64,000 nucleotides of DNA from Sphingomonas ginsenosidivorax. Lineage in GTDB: Bacteria; Pseudomonadota; Alphaproteobacteria; Sphingomonadales; Sphingomonadaceae. The stretch's first letter is position 1. The number at the start of each line of letters is the position of its first letter. Made by a program: the position numbers and the translations under genes. This document shows, in pieces, positions 1-9,218 of this stretch. The DNA is taken from assembly GCF_007995065.1 (NCBI RefSeq), contig NZ_VOQR01000001.1:2855001-2919000 (forward strand), in the 5' to 3' direction. The notes beneath the pieces are model-generated. The model ran no database searches. It saw only the letters and a program-made list of their open reading frames with translations, and was not told the origin of the DNA.

Positions 1-637
1 CTTCGTGGACATACTCGGCCGGCCCCTCCTCGCCCGCATGCGCGCACAGCATCAGCCCGGCATCGCCTGCGGCCGCAAACACCCGCGCGAACTTCGACGG
101 CGGGTTGCCCATCTCGGACGAATCGAGCCCCACGCCGATCAGCCGGTCGAGCCACGGCTCGGCCTGCGCGAACGTCTCGAACGCATCCTCCTCGGACAGA
201 TGCCGCAGGAAGCTCATGATCAGCCCGACGCTCATGCCGTGCTTCGCCTTCGCCTCCTCGATCCCGGCGAACAACCCGTTCGCCACCACGTCGAACGGGA
301 TGCCCCGGTGCGTATGCGTCTGCGGATCGAAGAAGATCTCGGCATGTACCACGCCGTCCTGCGCGACGCGGTCGAAATAGGCGACCGCGAGGTCGCGGAA
401 ATCCTCCTCGGTCTTCAGCACCGCGGCGCCTGCATAATAGATGTCGAGGAAGGTCTGCAGATTGGTGAAGCTGTATGCCGCGCGGACGTCCTCGACGCTG
501 GCGAACGGGATCGCCACCTTGTTGCGCGCCGCCAGCGCGAACATCAGCTCGGGCTCCAGGCTGCCCTCGATATGCAGGTGCAGCTCGGCCTTGGGCAGGC
601 GGGTGATGAAATCGTTCGTCAATTGCGGGGCGGTCAT
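1..637 (-). CDS. Adenine deaminase (adenosine deaminase family), 3' part beyond window
   Basis: Reads leftward from an ATG at 635-637 and runs off the window edge, so about 212 N-terminal residues are visible of a family normally about 330 long. The start of the amidohydrolase barrel is clear: HLHIEGS at residues 20-26 gives the two metal-binding histidines, and CAHAGEE near residue 203 holds a further one. The segment GLDSSEMGNPPSKF resembles the adenine deaminase branch, which has Ser-Ser/Ala-Glu plus Gly-His/Asn-Pro-Pro, rather than true adenosine deaminase. The expected reaction is hydrolytic conversion of adenine to hypoxanthine in cytoplasmic purine salvage. The adenine versus adenosine choice is inferred from that motif only; the active-site C-terminus is outside the window. 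Confidence 0.85.
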   Translation of the reverse strand, partial: MTAPQLTNDFITRLPKAELHLHIEGSLEPELMFALAARNKVAIPFASVEDVRAAYSFTNLQTFLDIYYAGAAVLKTEEDFRDLAVAYFDRVAQDGVVHAEIFFDPQTHTHRGIPFDVVANGLFAGIEEAKAKHGMSVGLIMSFLRHLSEEDAFETFAQAEPWLDRLIGVGLDSSEMGNPPSKFARVFAAAGDAGLMLCAHAGEEGPAEYVHE

Positions 638-775
638 GGCGGGTCCTGTCGCTTTGGGCGTCTTGCCTGCAACCTTTCCGCGCGCCGCGCACTACCGCAA
701 GGGCGAAAGGCGTTGCATGACAATCCTGTCACGGTACCGAGCGCCGATACACCGACCACGAGAAAGACACCATCG

Positions 776-1714
776 ATGCCCACAGGACTGGTCGCGCTGC
801 TCGACGACATCGCCGGAATCACCAAGCTCGCCGCCGCCAGCCTCGACGACGTCGCCGCCGCCGCGGGCAAGGCGGGCAGCAAGGCGATGGGCGTTGTGGT
901 CGACGATGCCGCGGTGACGCCGCGCTACATGACCGGCTTCTCGCCCAAGCGCGAACTGCCGATGATCTGGCGGATCGCGCTCGGCTCGTTCCGCAACAAG
1001 CTGCTCTTCATCCTGCCGGCCGCGCTCGCACTCAGCGCGTTCGCGCCGTGGCTGCTGACCCCGCTGCTGATTATCGGCGGCACCTATCTCTGCTTCGAGG
1101 GGGCGGAAAAAGTCCTCGAAGCGTTCGGCGGCGGCCATGTCGAGGCCGAGGAAGAGGTCATTACCGATCCCAAGGCGCTCGAGAATTCGAAGGTCGCGGG
1201 CGCGGTCCGCACCGACTTCATCCTGTCGGCCGAGATCATGGTCATCGCGCTGTCGGAAGTCGCCGACAAGCCGATCTGGGAACAGGCGATCGTGCTGGCG
1301 TTCGTCGGCATCGGCATCACGATCGGCGTCTACGGCGTCGTCGCGCTGATCGTGAAGATGGACGATATCGGCCTCCACCTGGCCCAGCGCAGCAACACCG
1401 GCGTCCAGGCGATCGGCCGCGGCCTCGTCAAGGGCATGCCGATCGTCATGAGCGCGCTGTCGATCATCGGCACAGCCGCGATGATCTGGGTCGGCGGCGG
1501 CATCATCGTCCACGGCATCGAGGGCTACGGCCTGACGACGGTCCCGCACGTGATCCACCACGCCGCGGAGAGCGCTGCCGCCGCCGTCCCGGTCGCCAAG
1601 GGCGCGGTGTCCTGGCTCGTCAACGCTGTGGGCGCGGGGATAATCGGCATGATCCTCGGCAGCGCAGTGGCCGGTATCGTCCACCTGATCCACAAGGCCC
1701 GCGGCAAGCACTGA
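776..1714 (+). CDS. DUF808 (YedI-like) inner-membrane protein
   Basis: 312 residues from ATG 776, the usual length of the DUF808 family. The N-terminus (MPTGLVALLDDIAGITKLAA) is the typical soluble start with repeated Asp/Ala helices. Hydrophobic segments follow near residues 80-110, 150-195, 220-245 and 275-300. The conserved TYLCFEGAEKVLE stretch and an FILSAEIMVIALSEV stretch are seen. The function of the family is unknown; it is an integral inner-membrane protein. It is divergent from the adenine deaminase gene and followed by two palindromic repeats. Codons upstream of 776 are only the antisense of the deaminase, so the shorter start is preferred. Confidence 0.85.
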   Translation: MPTGLVALLDDIAGITKLAAASLDDVAAAAGKAGSKAMGVVVDDAAVTPRYMTGFSPKRELPMIWRIALGSFRNKLLFILPAALALSAFAPWLLTPLLIIGGTYLCFEGAEKVLEAFGGGHVEAEEEVITDPKALENSKVAGAVRTDFILSAEIMVIALSEVADKPIWEQAIVLAFVGIGITIGVYGVVALIVKMDDIGLHLAQRSNTGVQAIGRGLVKGMPIVMSALSIIGTAAMIWVGGGIIVHGIEGYGLTTVPHVIHHAAESAAAAVPVAKGAVSWLVNAVGAGIIGMILGSAVAGIVHLIHKARGKH

Positions 1715-1722
1715 CCCCCATC

Positions 1723-1847
1723 AATCCTCCCCCGCCAGGGGGAGGTGGCACCGAAGGTGACGGAGGGGGCGGACACGGAACGGGCGTTTCCCTTTCCGTC
1801 CCCTCCGTCAGGCTGCGCCTGCCACCTCCCCCTGGCGGGGGAGGATT
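1723..1847. repeat. REP-like paired palindrome, CCTCCCCC family
   Basis: Two inverted copies face each other. Each has a hairpin CCTCCCCC-GCCA-GGGGGAGG (1726-1745) or its reverse near 1825-1845, and the outer ends AATCCTCC and GGAGGATT match. The same family recurs at 43062-43182. It lies between genes downstream of the DUF808 gene. Confidence 0.8.
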
Positions 1848-1876
1848 CGCGAAACGCCCGCCGCTCCCCCCAACTC

Positions 1877-1982
1877 CGTCATCCTGAACTCGTTTCAAGA
1901 TCCATCGCGCGGCAAACGCAGCGCCTACGATCGACCGCTGCGCCCGCACAGCCATGGATGCTGAACCAAGTTCAGCATGACG
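1877..1982. repeat. REP-like paired palindrome, GTCATCCTGAAC family
   Basis: The left end CGTCATCCTGAACTCG faces the right end CAAGTTCAGCATGACG, a typical paired repetitive extragenic palindrome. Related copies lie at 41766-41853 and 44595-44684. It ends seven bases before the stop codon of the peptidase gene on the minus strand. Confidence 0.8.
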
Positions 1983-1988
1983 GGGGGC

Positions 1989-4028
1989 TCACCGCTTCGC
2001 CGTCCACTTGTCCATCCACCCGATCACCTCGCCATACCATTGCCGGCTGTCCTTGGGCCGCTGCACCCAGTGGCTCGCATTCGGGAACACCAGAAGCCGC
2101 GACGGCACGTCGCGCCGCTGCAGCGCGGTGAAGCTCGCAATCCCCTGCGTGTACGGAATCCGGAAATCCTTCTCGCCGGTGATCACCAGCATCGGGGTCT
2201 TCCACTTGTCGACATAGTTCACCGGGTTCCATTTCTCGAACGCGGCCGGGTCCTCGTAATAGGGGTGCCCTCCATGCTCCCATTCGTCGAACCAGAGCTC
2301 CTCGGTCTCGTACGCCATCGCGCGCGCGTCGAACACGCCGTCATGCTGGACGATGCACTTGAAGCGGTTGGGCCATTGGCTCTCGAACCAGTTCATCATA
2401 TAGCCGCCATAGGACGCCCCCAGCGCGCACGCGCGGTCGCCGTCCAGCCAGCCGAACTTGCTCGTCGCCGCGGCCAGCCCCAGCTTCAGGTCCTCGAGCG
2501 GCTTGCCGCCCCAGTCGTTCCGGATCGCATCGGTGAAGGCCTGGCCGTAGCCGGTCGACCCGTGGAAATCGACCGCGACCAGCCCGTATCCCGCGCCTGC
2601 GAACACCGCCGGGTTCCAGCGATAGGACCAGCTGTTGTTGCTCGACCCCTGCGGCCCCCCATGCACCATATACGCGACCGGCAGCTTGCCGGTGATGCCG
2701 GTGGGCTTCACCGCATAGCCCCACACCGTGTCGCCGCCCGCGCCCGCGAAGCTGAACCGCGTGACGCTCGGCATCTCGATCCCGGCGAGCTTGGTGGCGT
2801 TGACCGAGGTCAGCCGCACCGGCTTACCCTTGCCCGTGATCCGGTAAAAATCGTCGGGCGCGACCAGGCTGTTCATCGCGAACACCATGCCCTTCGCCGT
2901 CGGCACCACCGCCGTGACGTTGCCGACGCCGGTCAGTCGCGTGACCTTGCCGCTCCTCGGGTCGACCGACCAGATCGGCGTCTCCTGCGTATCCTCGGCG
3001 GTCACCAGGATCCGCGCGCCGTCCGGCGACCAGGCGACGGAAGCGACCGACCGGTCCCAGCCCTCGGTCAGTGCGCGCGTCTCGCCCGTCGCCAGGTTGC
3101 GCAGCTGGAGCACCAGCCGGTCCGCCTCGTACCCTGCGCGCTTCATGGCCGTGTACGCCAGCCACTTGCCGTCCGGCGACACCGATGGCGCGGTGTCGGT
3201 CCCGTCGTTCGCATCGGTCAGGTTGACCGGCGGCGACGACCCGTCCGCGGGGGCCGCGAAGATGTCCATGTTGGTCGACAGCGGCTCGATCCGCCCCGCC
3301 TCGCGCAGCGCGAAATACACCGTCTTGCCGTCCGCCGACCAGGCGAGTTCCTCGCCACCGCCGAACGGCTTGGACGGCGTATCGCCGATCAGCTGCCCGC
3401 CGATCGCCACGCCGTTCCCCGCCGCACCGCCAGGCGTCAGCGGCAGCACGAACAGCTGCGACCGGCTCCCGTCCGCCCAGGTGTCCCAGTGGCGCACGAA
3501 CAGCTGGTCATAGGTCCGCGCGCCGCCGGCATTGGGATCCTTCTTGACCATCGCCGGCTCCAGGCTCGGCGCGCCCGGCCGGCGATCCGCCCAGACCAGC
3601 AGCTTGTCGCCGGTCGGCGCGACCTTGAACCCGCCGATCCCGCCCTTGACCGTCGTCAACTGCCGCGGCGTACCGCCGGCCACGGGCACCGACCAGATCG
3701 CATCGTCGCCGCCCTTGTCCGACTGGAAATACACCGTCGTGCCATCGGGCGAGAAGGCGGGCGACGTCTCGTTGACGTCCGCCTCGGCGACCAGTTTCTC
3801 GGGCGCCGCGCCCTTGCGGGTCATATCGAGCCGCCAGACGTCGAACCGGCCCTTGTCGGCGGCGAGATCGGTCTCGCGCTGCTGCCAGACGAGCCAGCGC
3901 CCGTCCTTCGACACGACGGGCGCGGACACGCGCGACAGGCCGACCACGTCGTCGATGGTGATTTGGCGGGCGGCGGCGGGGCTCGCGACGGCGATCGCGG
4001 CGAGGCTTGCGGAGAGGAGCATTTTCAT
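1989..4028 (-). CDS. S9 family peptidase (dipeptidyl/acylaminoacyl peptidase-like), secreted
   Basis: 679 residues from ATG 4028. An ATG four codons upstream is possible, but the chosen one starts a clean signal peptide (MKMLLSASLAAIAVASPAAA, cleavage before RQ). An N-terminal beta-propeller with repeated SPDG or SADG blades (for example near residues 95, 250 and 295) is followed by an alpha/beta hydrolase domain. Catalytic residues are visible: Ser in GASYGGYMM near 538, Asp in GEKDFRIP near 620, His in NASHWVQ near 651. It should hydrolyse short peptides in the periplasm, probably N-terminal di- or acyl-peptides. Palindromic repeats lie on both sides. Confidence 0.93.
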   Translation of the reverse strand: MKMLLSASLAAIAVASPAAARQITIDDVVGLSRVSAPVVSKDGRWLVWQQRETDLAADKGRFDVWRLDMTRKGAAPEKLVAEADVNETSPAFSPDGTTVYFQSDKGGDDAIWSVPVAGGTPRQLTTVKGGIGGFKVAPTGDKLLVWADRRPGAPSLEPAMVKKDPNAGGARTYDQLFVRHWDTWADGSRSQLFVLPLTPGGAAGNGVAIGGQLIGDTPSKPFGGGEELAWSADGKTVYFALREAGRIEPLSTNMDIFAAPADGSSPPVNLTDANDGTDTAPSVSPDGKWLAYTAMKRAGYEADRLVLQLRNLATGETRALTEGWDRSVASVAWSPDGARILVTAEDTQETPIWSVDPRSGKVTRLTGVGNVTAVVPTAKGMVFAMNSLVAPDDFYRITGKGKPVRLTSVNATKLAGIEMPSVTRFSFAGAGGDTVWGYAVKPTGITGKLPVAYMVHGGPQGSSNNSWSYRWNPAVFAGAGYGLVAVDFHGSTGYGQAFTDAIRNDWGGKPLEDLKLGLAAATSKFGWLDGDRACALGASYGGYMMNWFESQWPNRFKCIVQHDGVFDARAMAYETEELWFDEWEHGGHPYYEDPAAFEKWNPVNYVDKWKTPMLVITGEKDFRIPYTQGIASFTALQRRDVPSRLLVFPNASHWVQRPKDSRQWYGEVIGWMDKWTAKR

Positions 4029-4089
4029 GGGCGCGAACATAAGCGCGTTTCCCCCCGGCCCGCAATTGGCGGACCGCCCTCGCCTCCCC

Positions 4090-4184
4090 CGTCATGCCGG
4101 ACATGTTCCGGCATCCATGCCACCGCACGCCCCGGACCATCGAGTACGCGACACGATGGACCCCGGAACAAGTCCGGGGTGACG
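4090..4184. repeat. REP-like paired palindrome, GTCATGCCGGA family
   Basis: The left hairpin GCCGGACATGTTCCGGC near 4096 faces a right hairpin CCCCGGAACAAGTCCGGGG ending near 4181. It lies in the divergent space between the S9 peptidase and the glycosylase gene and leaves only about 60 bases upstream of the peptidase for a promoter. Confidence 0.75.
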
Positions 4185-4200
4185 GAGGTAGGGTACCCTC

Positions 4201-4701
4201 ATGCTCAAGCGCTCCTTCCCACCCGTGGTCGCCCCGAACACCCGGCTGCTGATCCTCGGCAGCCTCCCTGGCGACCGCTCGCTCGCCGAAGCGCGCTATT
4301 ACGCGCACCCGCAGAACCAGTTCTGGCGGCTGCTATCCCCGGTGATCGGCCACGACCTGATGGCGCTTCCCTACGAAGACCGCCTCGCCGCGCTGCTCGC
4401 GCGTGGGATCGGCCTGTGGGACGTCGTCGCCACCGCGCTGCGCCCCGGCAGCACCGACGCCGCGATCCGCGACATCGCCGGCAACGACCTCGCCGCGCTC
4501 GCCGCCACGCTCCCCGAGCTCCAGGCGATCGCCTTCAATGGCGCCACCGCGGCAAAGCATGGCGCGCCGCTACTCGGCGAACACCCCGCCCCCCGCATCA
4601 CGCTCCCCTCGAGCAGCCCGCTCCACACGATCGGGCTGGCGGCCAAGCAACCCGCCTGGGATGCGCTCAAACCCTTCGTCCAAGGCCCCCCATGTCGATA
4701 G
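4201..4701 (+). CDS. DNA-deoxyinosine glycosylase (uracil-DNA glycosylase superfamily)
   Basis: 166 residues, the usual length for this small group. The N-terminal motif LLILGSLPGDRSL (residues 17-29) and YYAHPQNQFW (35-44) are the family marks of hypoxanthine/deoxyinosine glycosylases in the UDG superfamily. A C-terminal LPSSSPLHT segment matches the conserved substrate-binding motif. The expected role is removal of deaminated bases, mainly hypoxanthine, from DNA as the first step of base-excision repair in the cytoplasm. The 3' end overlaps the DedA gene by 10 bases, so the two are probably translated from one message. Confidence 0.85.
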   Translation: MLKRSFPPVVAPNTRLLILGSLPGDRSLAEARYYAHPQNQFWRLLSPVIGHDLMALPYEDRLAALLARGIGLWDVVATALRPGSTDAAIRDIAGNDLAALAATLPELQAIAFNGATAAKHGAPLLGEHPAPRITLPSSSPLHTIGLAAKQPAWDALKPFVQGPPCR

Positions 4702-5249
4702 AATCATTCATCACCCAATACGGCCTAGCGGCCATCTTCCTCGGCGCCGGGTTCGAGGGCGAGACCAGCGTCGTCACCGGCGGCCTGCTCGCGCACCAGC
4801 ACCTGCTCCCGCTCGTCGGCACCGGCGTCGCCGCCGCGACCGGTTCGTTCGCCGCGGATCAGCTCTTCTTCTTCATCGGCCGCCGCTACCGTGACACCGC
4901 ACGCATCCGCCGGATGATCGAGAAGCCCGCCTTTGCCAAGGCACTTGGCACGCTCGATCGCCACCCGACCGCGTTCATCCTCGGCTTCCGCTTTCTCTAC
5001 GGGTTGCGCACGATCAGCCCGATCGCGATCGGCACCAGCCACGTCCCCGCGCGCACCTTCGTCGCGCTCAACGCGGTCTCGGCGATCGTCTGGGCGGTGC
5101 TGTTCACGGGAATCGGCTATCTGTTCGGCGATCAGGTGCTGGAGCTACTCGGGGGCAACAAACTCGTCGGCATCGCGATCCTGATCGGCGTCGTCGCCGC
5201 GATCTTCGTCGTGTTGCGGCTGTGGACCCGGTATCGCGCGAAAGCGTGA
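4692..5249 (+). CDS. DedA family membrane protein
   Basis: 185 residues, starting inside the end of the glycosylase gene at ATG 4692. It shows the DedA/SNARE-associated (VTT) layout: an N-terminal re-entrant segment with FLGAGFEGETSVVTGGLL (residues 16-33), the GSFAADQLFFFIGRRYR motif near 52-68, the FRFLYGLRTISPIAIG motif near 99-114, and C-terminal membrane helices near 120-145 and 155-178. DedA proteins are inner-membrane proteins linked to lipid-carrier recycling and membrane homeostasis; the exact substrate cannot be told. It is probably co-expressed with the glycosylase only through operon coupling. Confidence 0.88.
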   Translation: MSIESFITQYGLAAIFLGAGFEGETSVVTGGLLAHQHLLPLVGTGVAAATGSFAADQLFFFIGRRYRDTARIRRMIEKPAFAKALGTLDRHPTAFILGFRFLYGLRTISPIAIGTSHVPARTFVALNAVSAIVWAVLFTGIGYLFGDQVLELLGGNKLVGIAILIGVVAAIFVVLRLWTRYRAKA

Positions 5250-5379
5250 AGCACCCGGACCGTCGCATTTGCGTGGGGATGCACACGGGAACGCGATAGG
5301 TTATGCCGCGTTGCACAACGAGTCAGTCCCGTAACGATCGTTCGACGAACACGGCGACGGACACGGCACAGGGGTATTC

Positions 5380-6873
5380 ATGGTCGACTTCTACCGACGC
5401 GAGATGTTGGGCGGCCTCGCTGCGCTCATGGTCGCTGCCAGGGCCAGCGGCGCTGCCACCGCCGCCGCCGCGCCGTTCTCATGGGACGCCTTGCAGGCGC
5501 GCGCCGCCGCCCTGGCCCGCCAGCCCTACACCGCCCCGGCCAAGGTCGCCGCCGCCGCCGCGGTCGATTACGACAAGGTCGGCGCGATCCGCTACCGCGA
5601 GGCGAAGCAGCTCGCCGGCGGCATCCGCCTGTTCCCGCTCGGCCGCTACGCGCCCATGCCAGTCAAGATCAACGTGGTCGAAAACGGCCGGGCGATCCCG
5701 GTGCCCTTCACCCCCGACCTGTTCGAGAGCGAGGCAGGCCACGCCCCCGCACTCGGCATCGCCGGCTTCCGCGCGATGGCGCCGGGCGGCAAGAGCGACT
5801 GGCTCGCCTTCATGGGCGCCAGCTATTTCCGCACCGCCGGCTCGCAGGACCAGTACGGCCTGTCCGCGCGCGGCATCGCGATCGACACCGGCATATCGGA
5901 CAAGGAGGAGTTCCCCGACTTCACCGAATTCTGGATCGAGCGCACCGGTCCGCAGGCCTATACGATCTATGCGTTGATGGACGGCCCCAGCCTGACCGGC
6001 GCCTATCGCTTCGAATCCACCCATGCGAACGGCGTCCGCCAGCGCGTCTCGTCGGTCCTGAACATCCGCCGCGACATCCAGCGCCTCGGCATCGCGCCCG
6101 CCACCAGCATGTTCTGGTACGGTGAGGGCAATCGCGCGGCCGGCACCGACTGGCGCCCCGAAATCCATGATTCGGACGGCCTCGCGCTCCACACGGGCGC
6201 CGGCGAGCGCATCTGGCGCCCGCTCGCCAACCCGCCGCACGAGACCACTGACAGCTTCCAGGACGAGAACCCCAAGGGCTTCGGCCTGATCCAGCGCGAC
6301 CGCGCCTTCGATCACTACCAGGACGACGGTGCCTTCTACGATCGCCGCGCCAACCTCTGGGTCGAGCCGCAGGGCCAATGGGGCAAGGGCGCCGTCACGC
6401 TGTTCGCCTTCCCGACCGCCGCCGAGACGGTCGACAACATCGTCGCCTTCTGGACCCCCGCCGCGCCGGTCCGCGCCGGCCAGACGCTCAAATTCGACTA
6501 TGCGCTGACCTGGGGCTCGACCGATCCGACCGTCGCCCCAAACACCGCCAACGTCGCGCACGCGGTCGAGTCCTGGCGCGGCACCGCCGGCCGCCCTGGC
6601 GGCGAGGCGATCGCGGGTGCCAAGAAGCTCGTCGTCGATTTCGTCGGCCCCGGTCTCGCCGGGCTCGACCGCTCGAGCGGCGTCACCCCGCAGATCGACG
6701 TCGCCCGCGGCAAGCTGCTCGCCAGCGCCGCCTATCCGGTCGTCGGCCAGCCCAACCGCTGGCGCGTCACCGCCGACGTCGCGATCGAGGGCGGCGGCCC
6801 CGCCGATGTCCGCCTGTTCCTGAAGCGCGGCACCACCTCGCTCAGCGAAACCGTGCTGGCCCCGATCTTCTGA
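5380..6873 (+). CDS. opgG: Periplasmic glucan biosynthesis protein OpgG/OpgD (MdoG family)
   Basis: 497 residues, close to the family length of about 510. The N-terminus carries FYRREMLGG followed by a hydrophobic run and ASGA, which looks like a twin-arginine signal; this is a feature of OpgD rather than OpgG of enterobacteria. The mature protein has the family segments DYDKVGAIRYR (near 64) and DENPKGFGLIQRDR (near 295), typical of the MdoG beta-sandwich. It acts in the periplasm on the beta-glucan chain made by OpgH, in osmoregulated periplasmic glucan synthesis. Its stop overlaps the opgH start (TGATG), showing translational coupling. Confidence 0.92.
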   Translation: MVDFYRREMLGGLAALMVAARASGAATAAAAPFSWDALQARAAALARQPYTAPAKVAAAAAVDYDKVGAIRYREAKQLAGGIRLFPLGRYAPMPVKINVVENGRAIPVPFTPDLFESEAGHAPALGIAGFRAMAPGGKSDWLAFMGASYFRTAGSQDQYGLSARGIAIDTGISDKEEFPDFTEFWIERTGPQAYTIYALMDGPSLTGAYRFESTHANGVRQRVSSVLNIRRDIQRLGIAPATSMFWYGEGNRAAGTDWRPEIHDSDGLALHTGAGERIWRPLANPPHETTDSFQDENPKGFGLIQRDRAFDHYQDDGAFYDRRANLWVEPQGQWGKGAVTLFAFPTAAETVDNIVAFWTPAAPVRAGQTLKFDYALTWGSTDPTVAPNTANVAHAVESWRGTAGRPGGEAIAGAKKLVVDFVGPGLAGLDRSSGVTPQIDVARGKLLASAAYPVVGQPNRWRVTADVAIEGGGPADVRLFLKRGTTSLSETVLAPIF

Positions 6874-8666
6874 TGCAGCCGCTCCCCCCCGAAGCGCCGA
6901 TCGCAATGCCCGTGCAGCGCTTCGGCGAGCCGCCGCGCCCCAACGCGCCGATCGCCGAGGGCCAGAGCGTCGATTCGGGCGACATGCTCGGCCGCCGCGT
7001 GCTGCTCGTGCTGCTCACCGGCCTGTTCGCTACCGCCGCATCGACGACGCTGCGCGAATCGCTGATCCAGGACGGCATCGACGCGTGGGACGTCGCGCTG
7101 CTGCTGCTGTTCTTCCCGCTGTTCGCATGGATCGCGTTCGGCTTCCTCAACGCCGCGATCGGCTTCGTCCTGCTGATCACCGGGTCGCACCCCGGCTTCG
7201 TCCCCGCGCCGCAGAGCGCCGGCACGCTCCACGGCCGCACCGCGGTGCTCGTCCCGATCCACAACGAGGACGTCGACGCGGTCTATGGTCGCGTCGAGCA
7301 GATGGCGCGCTCGCTCGCCGATGCCGGCGCGGCGCACCTGTTCGACTTCTTCATCCTGAGCGATTCCGCCGCTGCCGCCGAGCCCGAAGAGTTCGCCGCC
7401 TGGGAGGCGCTCGCCCCCCGCGCTGCGGTGCCCGTCTATTACCGCCGCCGCACCGACAATGTCGGGCGCAAGCCGGGCAACGTCGCCGAATGGATCCGCC
7501 GCTTCGGCAGCGCCTACGACTATATGATGATGCTCGATGCCGACAGCCTGATGGGCGGGCGCGCGATGGTCGGCATGGCGCAGGTCATGGAACAGCGCCC
7601 GGGCATCGCCCTGCTCCAGACCGTCCCCACCGTCATCGACGCGCAGACGCTGTTCCAGCGCTGGATGCAGTTCGCCAGCCGACTCTACGGCCCGATCTCG
7701 ACCGCGGGGCTGGTCTGGTGGTCGGGCGCGGAGGCGACCTTCTGGGGCCACAACGCGCTGGTCCGCGTCACCGCCTTCGCCTCGAGCTGCGGCCTCCCCG
7801 ATTTGTCGGGCAAGCCCCCGTTCGGCGGCGCGATCATGAGCCACGACATGGTCGAGGCCGCGCTGCTGCGCCGCCGCGGCTGGTCGGTGCACATGATCAT
7901 GATCGACGACAGCCACGAGGAATATCCCCCGACGCTGATCGACCAGGCGGTCCGCGACCGCCGCTGGGCACAGGGCAATATCCAGCATCTCCGCCTGCTG
8001 AACAGTGCAGGCTTCCACTGGATAAGCCGGCTGCAGCTGCTGATCGGCGCGTCCGCCTATATCACCTCGCCCGCCTGGCTGGTGCTGATCGCGACGACGA
8101 TTCTGCAGGCGCTCGCGGGCCAGACCACGATCGTCAACGCGGCGGTGTCGTTGCAGGTGTTCGGCGTCACGCTCGTCCTGCTGTTCGGTCCCAAGCTGCT
8201 TAGCGTGATCTGGGCGTTCGCGGACACGCCGCGCCGCCAATCGTTCGGCGGCCGTCGCGCGATCCTGCGCTCGGTCGCGCTCGACGTGCCGCTGTCGATG
8301 CTGGTCGCGCCGGTCACCGCGCTCACGCAGACGATCGACCTGTTCAACATCCTGCGCGGCCGTCCCTCGGGCTGGGCACCGCAGAACCGCAACCGCGACG
8401 GGCTTGCCTGGGCCGACGCGTTCCCGCGCTATCGCTGGCACATGGCGCTGGGCGTGGTGTTCCTGCTGCTGTCGCCGTTCGCGCCGATGACCGCCCTGTG
8501 GCTGATCCCGGTGACGCTCGGGTTGCTGCTCGCGCCGTGGCTCGCGATCTGGACCGCCGGGATCGCGCGCGGCGAGGCGATGGCGCGCGCCGGCTATTTC
8601 CAGGTTCCCGGCGCCCCCATCGTCGCCAGCGAAGCCGCGTCGCGGATCGTAACGCAACCGGTCTGA
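6873..8666 (+). CDS. opgH: Glucans biosynthesis glucosyltransferase OpgH
   Basis: 597 residues, clearly shorter than the enterobacterial enzyme of about 850, mainly through short N- and C-terminal cytoplasmic parts. Membrane helices lie near residues 35-55 and 70-100 and in the last 200 residues. The GT2 processive glycosyltransferase core is complete: PIHNED near 128, MLDADSLMGG near 220, SHDMVEAALLRRRGW near 325, and RDRRWAQGN near 360 (equivalent of QxxRW). It polymerises UDP-glucose into the beta-1,2 glucan backbone and passes it across the inner membrane to OpgG. It starts on the overlapping ATG at 6873. Confidence 0.93.
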   Translation: MQPLPPEAPIAMPVQRFGEPPRPNAPIAEGQSVDSGDMLGRRVLLVLLTGLFATAASTTLRESLIQDGIDAWDVALLLLFFPLFAWIAFGFLNAAIGFVLLITGSHPGFVPAPQSAGTLHGRTAVLVPIHNEDVDAVYGRVEQMARSLADAGAAHLFDFFILSDSAAAAEPEEFAAWEALAPRAAVPVYYRRRTDNVGRKPGNVAEWIRRFGSAYDYMMMLDADSLMGGRAMVGMAQVMEQRPGIALLQTVPTVIDAQTLFQRWMQFASRLYGPISTAGLVWWSGAEATFWGHNALVRVTAFASSCGLPDLSGKPPFGGAIMSHDMVEAALLRRRGWSVHMIMIDDSHEEYPPTLIDQAVRDRRWAQGNIQHLRLLNSAGFHWISRLQLLIGASAYITSPAWLVLIATTILQALAGQTTIVNAAVSLQVFGVTLVLLFGPKLLSVIWAFADTPRRQSFGGRRAILRSVALDVPLSMLVAPVTALTQTIDLFNILRGRPSGWAPQNRNRDGLAWADAFPRYRWHMALGVVFLLLSPFAPMTALWLIPVTLGLLLAPWLAIWTAGIARGEAMARAGYFQVPGAPIVASEAASRIVTQPV

Positions 8667-8726
8667 CGGCACTTACCGGCCGCAAGCGCGTTCTGCCCGC
8701 ACCTCTCTTTCAGGACAGCGCCCGCC

Positions 8727-9209
8727 ATGATCACCAGCCTCGCGGAACTCGACCGCATCCGCGACGAAACCCGCCGCCTCGTCACCAACCGCGCGCTGAT
8801 CTCGGCGGGTGCCGCGGTCGTGCCGGTCCCCGGCGCGGACCTCGTTGCCGATGTCGGCCTGCTGACGACGCTGCTGCCGAAGATCAGCGAACGCTTCGAG
8901 CTCGACCATGCGCAGATCGAGAAGATGGACCCGCGCCTTGCGCAGCAGGTCTTCGTGCTCGCGACCAGCATGGGCAACACGATGATCGGCCGGATGGTCA
9001 CCAAACGCGTCGTCGCCGCACTGCTCCGCCGCATCGGCACGCGACTCGCGGTCGGCTCGGTCGCCAAGTTCGTCCCCTTCGCCGGTTCCGCGGTCGCCGC
9101 CTCGATCAGTTTCGGCGCGATGAAGCTCGTCGGCAACGCGCATATTGAGGATTGCTACAAGACCGCCAGGGCGCTGATCGAAGGCAGTACGCCGCTGCCC
9201 AAGCACTGA
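8727..9209 (+). CDS. Conserved small protein with hydrophobic hairpins, DUF697/EcsC-like
   Basis: 160 residues, not confidently named. Two hydrophobic, small-residue-rich hairpins are visible: around 25-48 with AAVVPVPGADLVADVG, and around 105-130 with AKFVPFAGSAVAASISFGAMK. Both contain the VPxPG or VPFAG turn found in DUF697 and EcsC-like membrane-associated proteins. The rest is charged and helical. It lies 60 bases after opgH on the same strand and could be the last gene of that operon. Function unknown. Confidence 0.7.
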   Translation: MITSLAELDRIRDETRRLVTNRALISAGAAVVPVPGADLVADVGLLTTLLPKISERFELDHAQIEKMDPRLAQQVFVLATSMGNTMIGRMVTKRVVAALLRRIGTRLAVGSVAKFVPFAGSAVAASISFGAMKLVGNAHIEDCYKTARALIEGSTPLPKH

Positions 9210-9218
9210 GTCCCCGGC

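Noticed and set aside
5-775. Long open frame continuing upstream of the DUF808 gene
   Set aside because: It is the antisense of the adenine deaminase gene on the minus strand, which shows clear family motifs. The DUF808 start at 776 fits the family length.
1977-4691. Large plus-strand open frame running into the DedA gene
   Set aside because: It is the shadow of the S9 peptidase gene in a high-GC genome, with an Arg/Ala/Pro-rich product and no domains.
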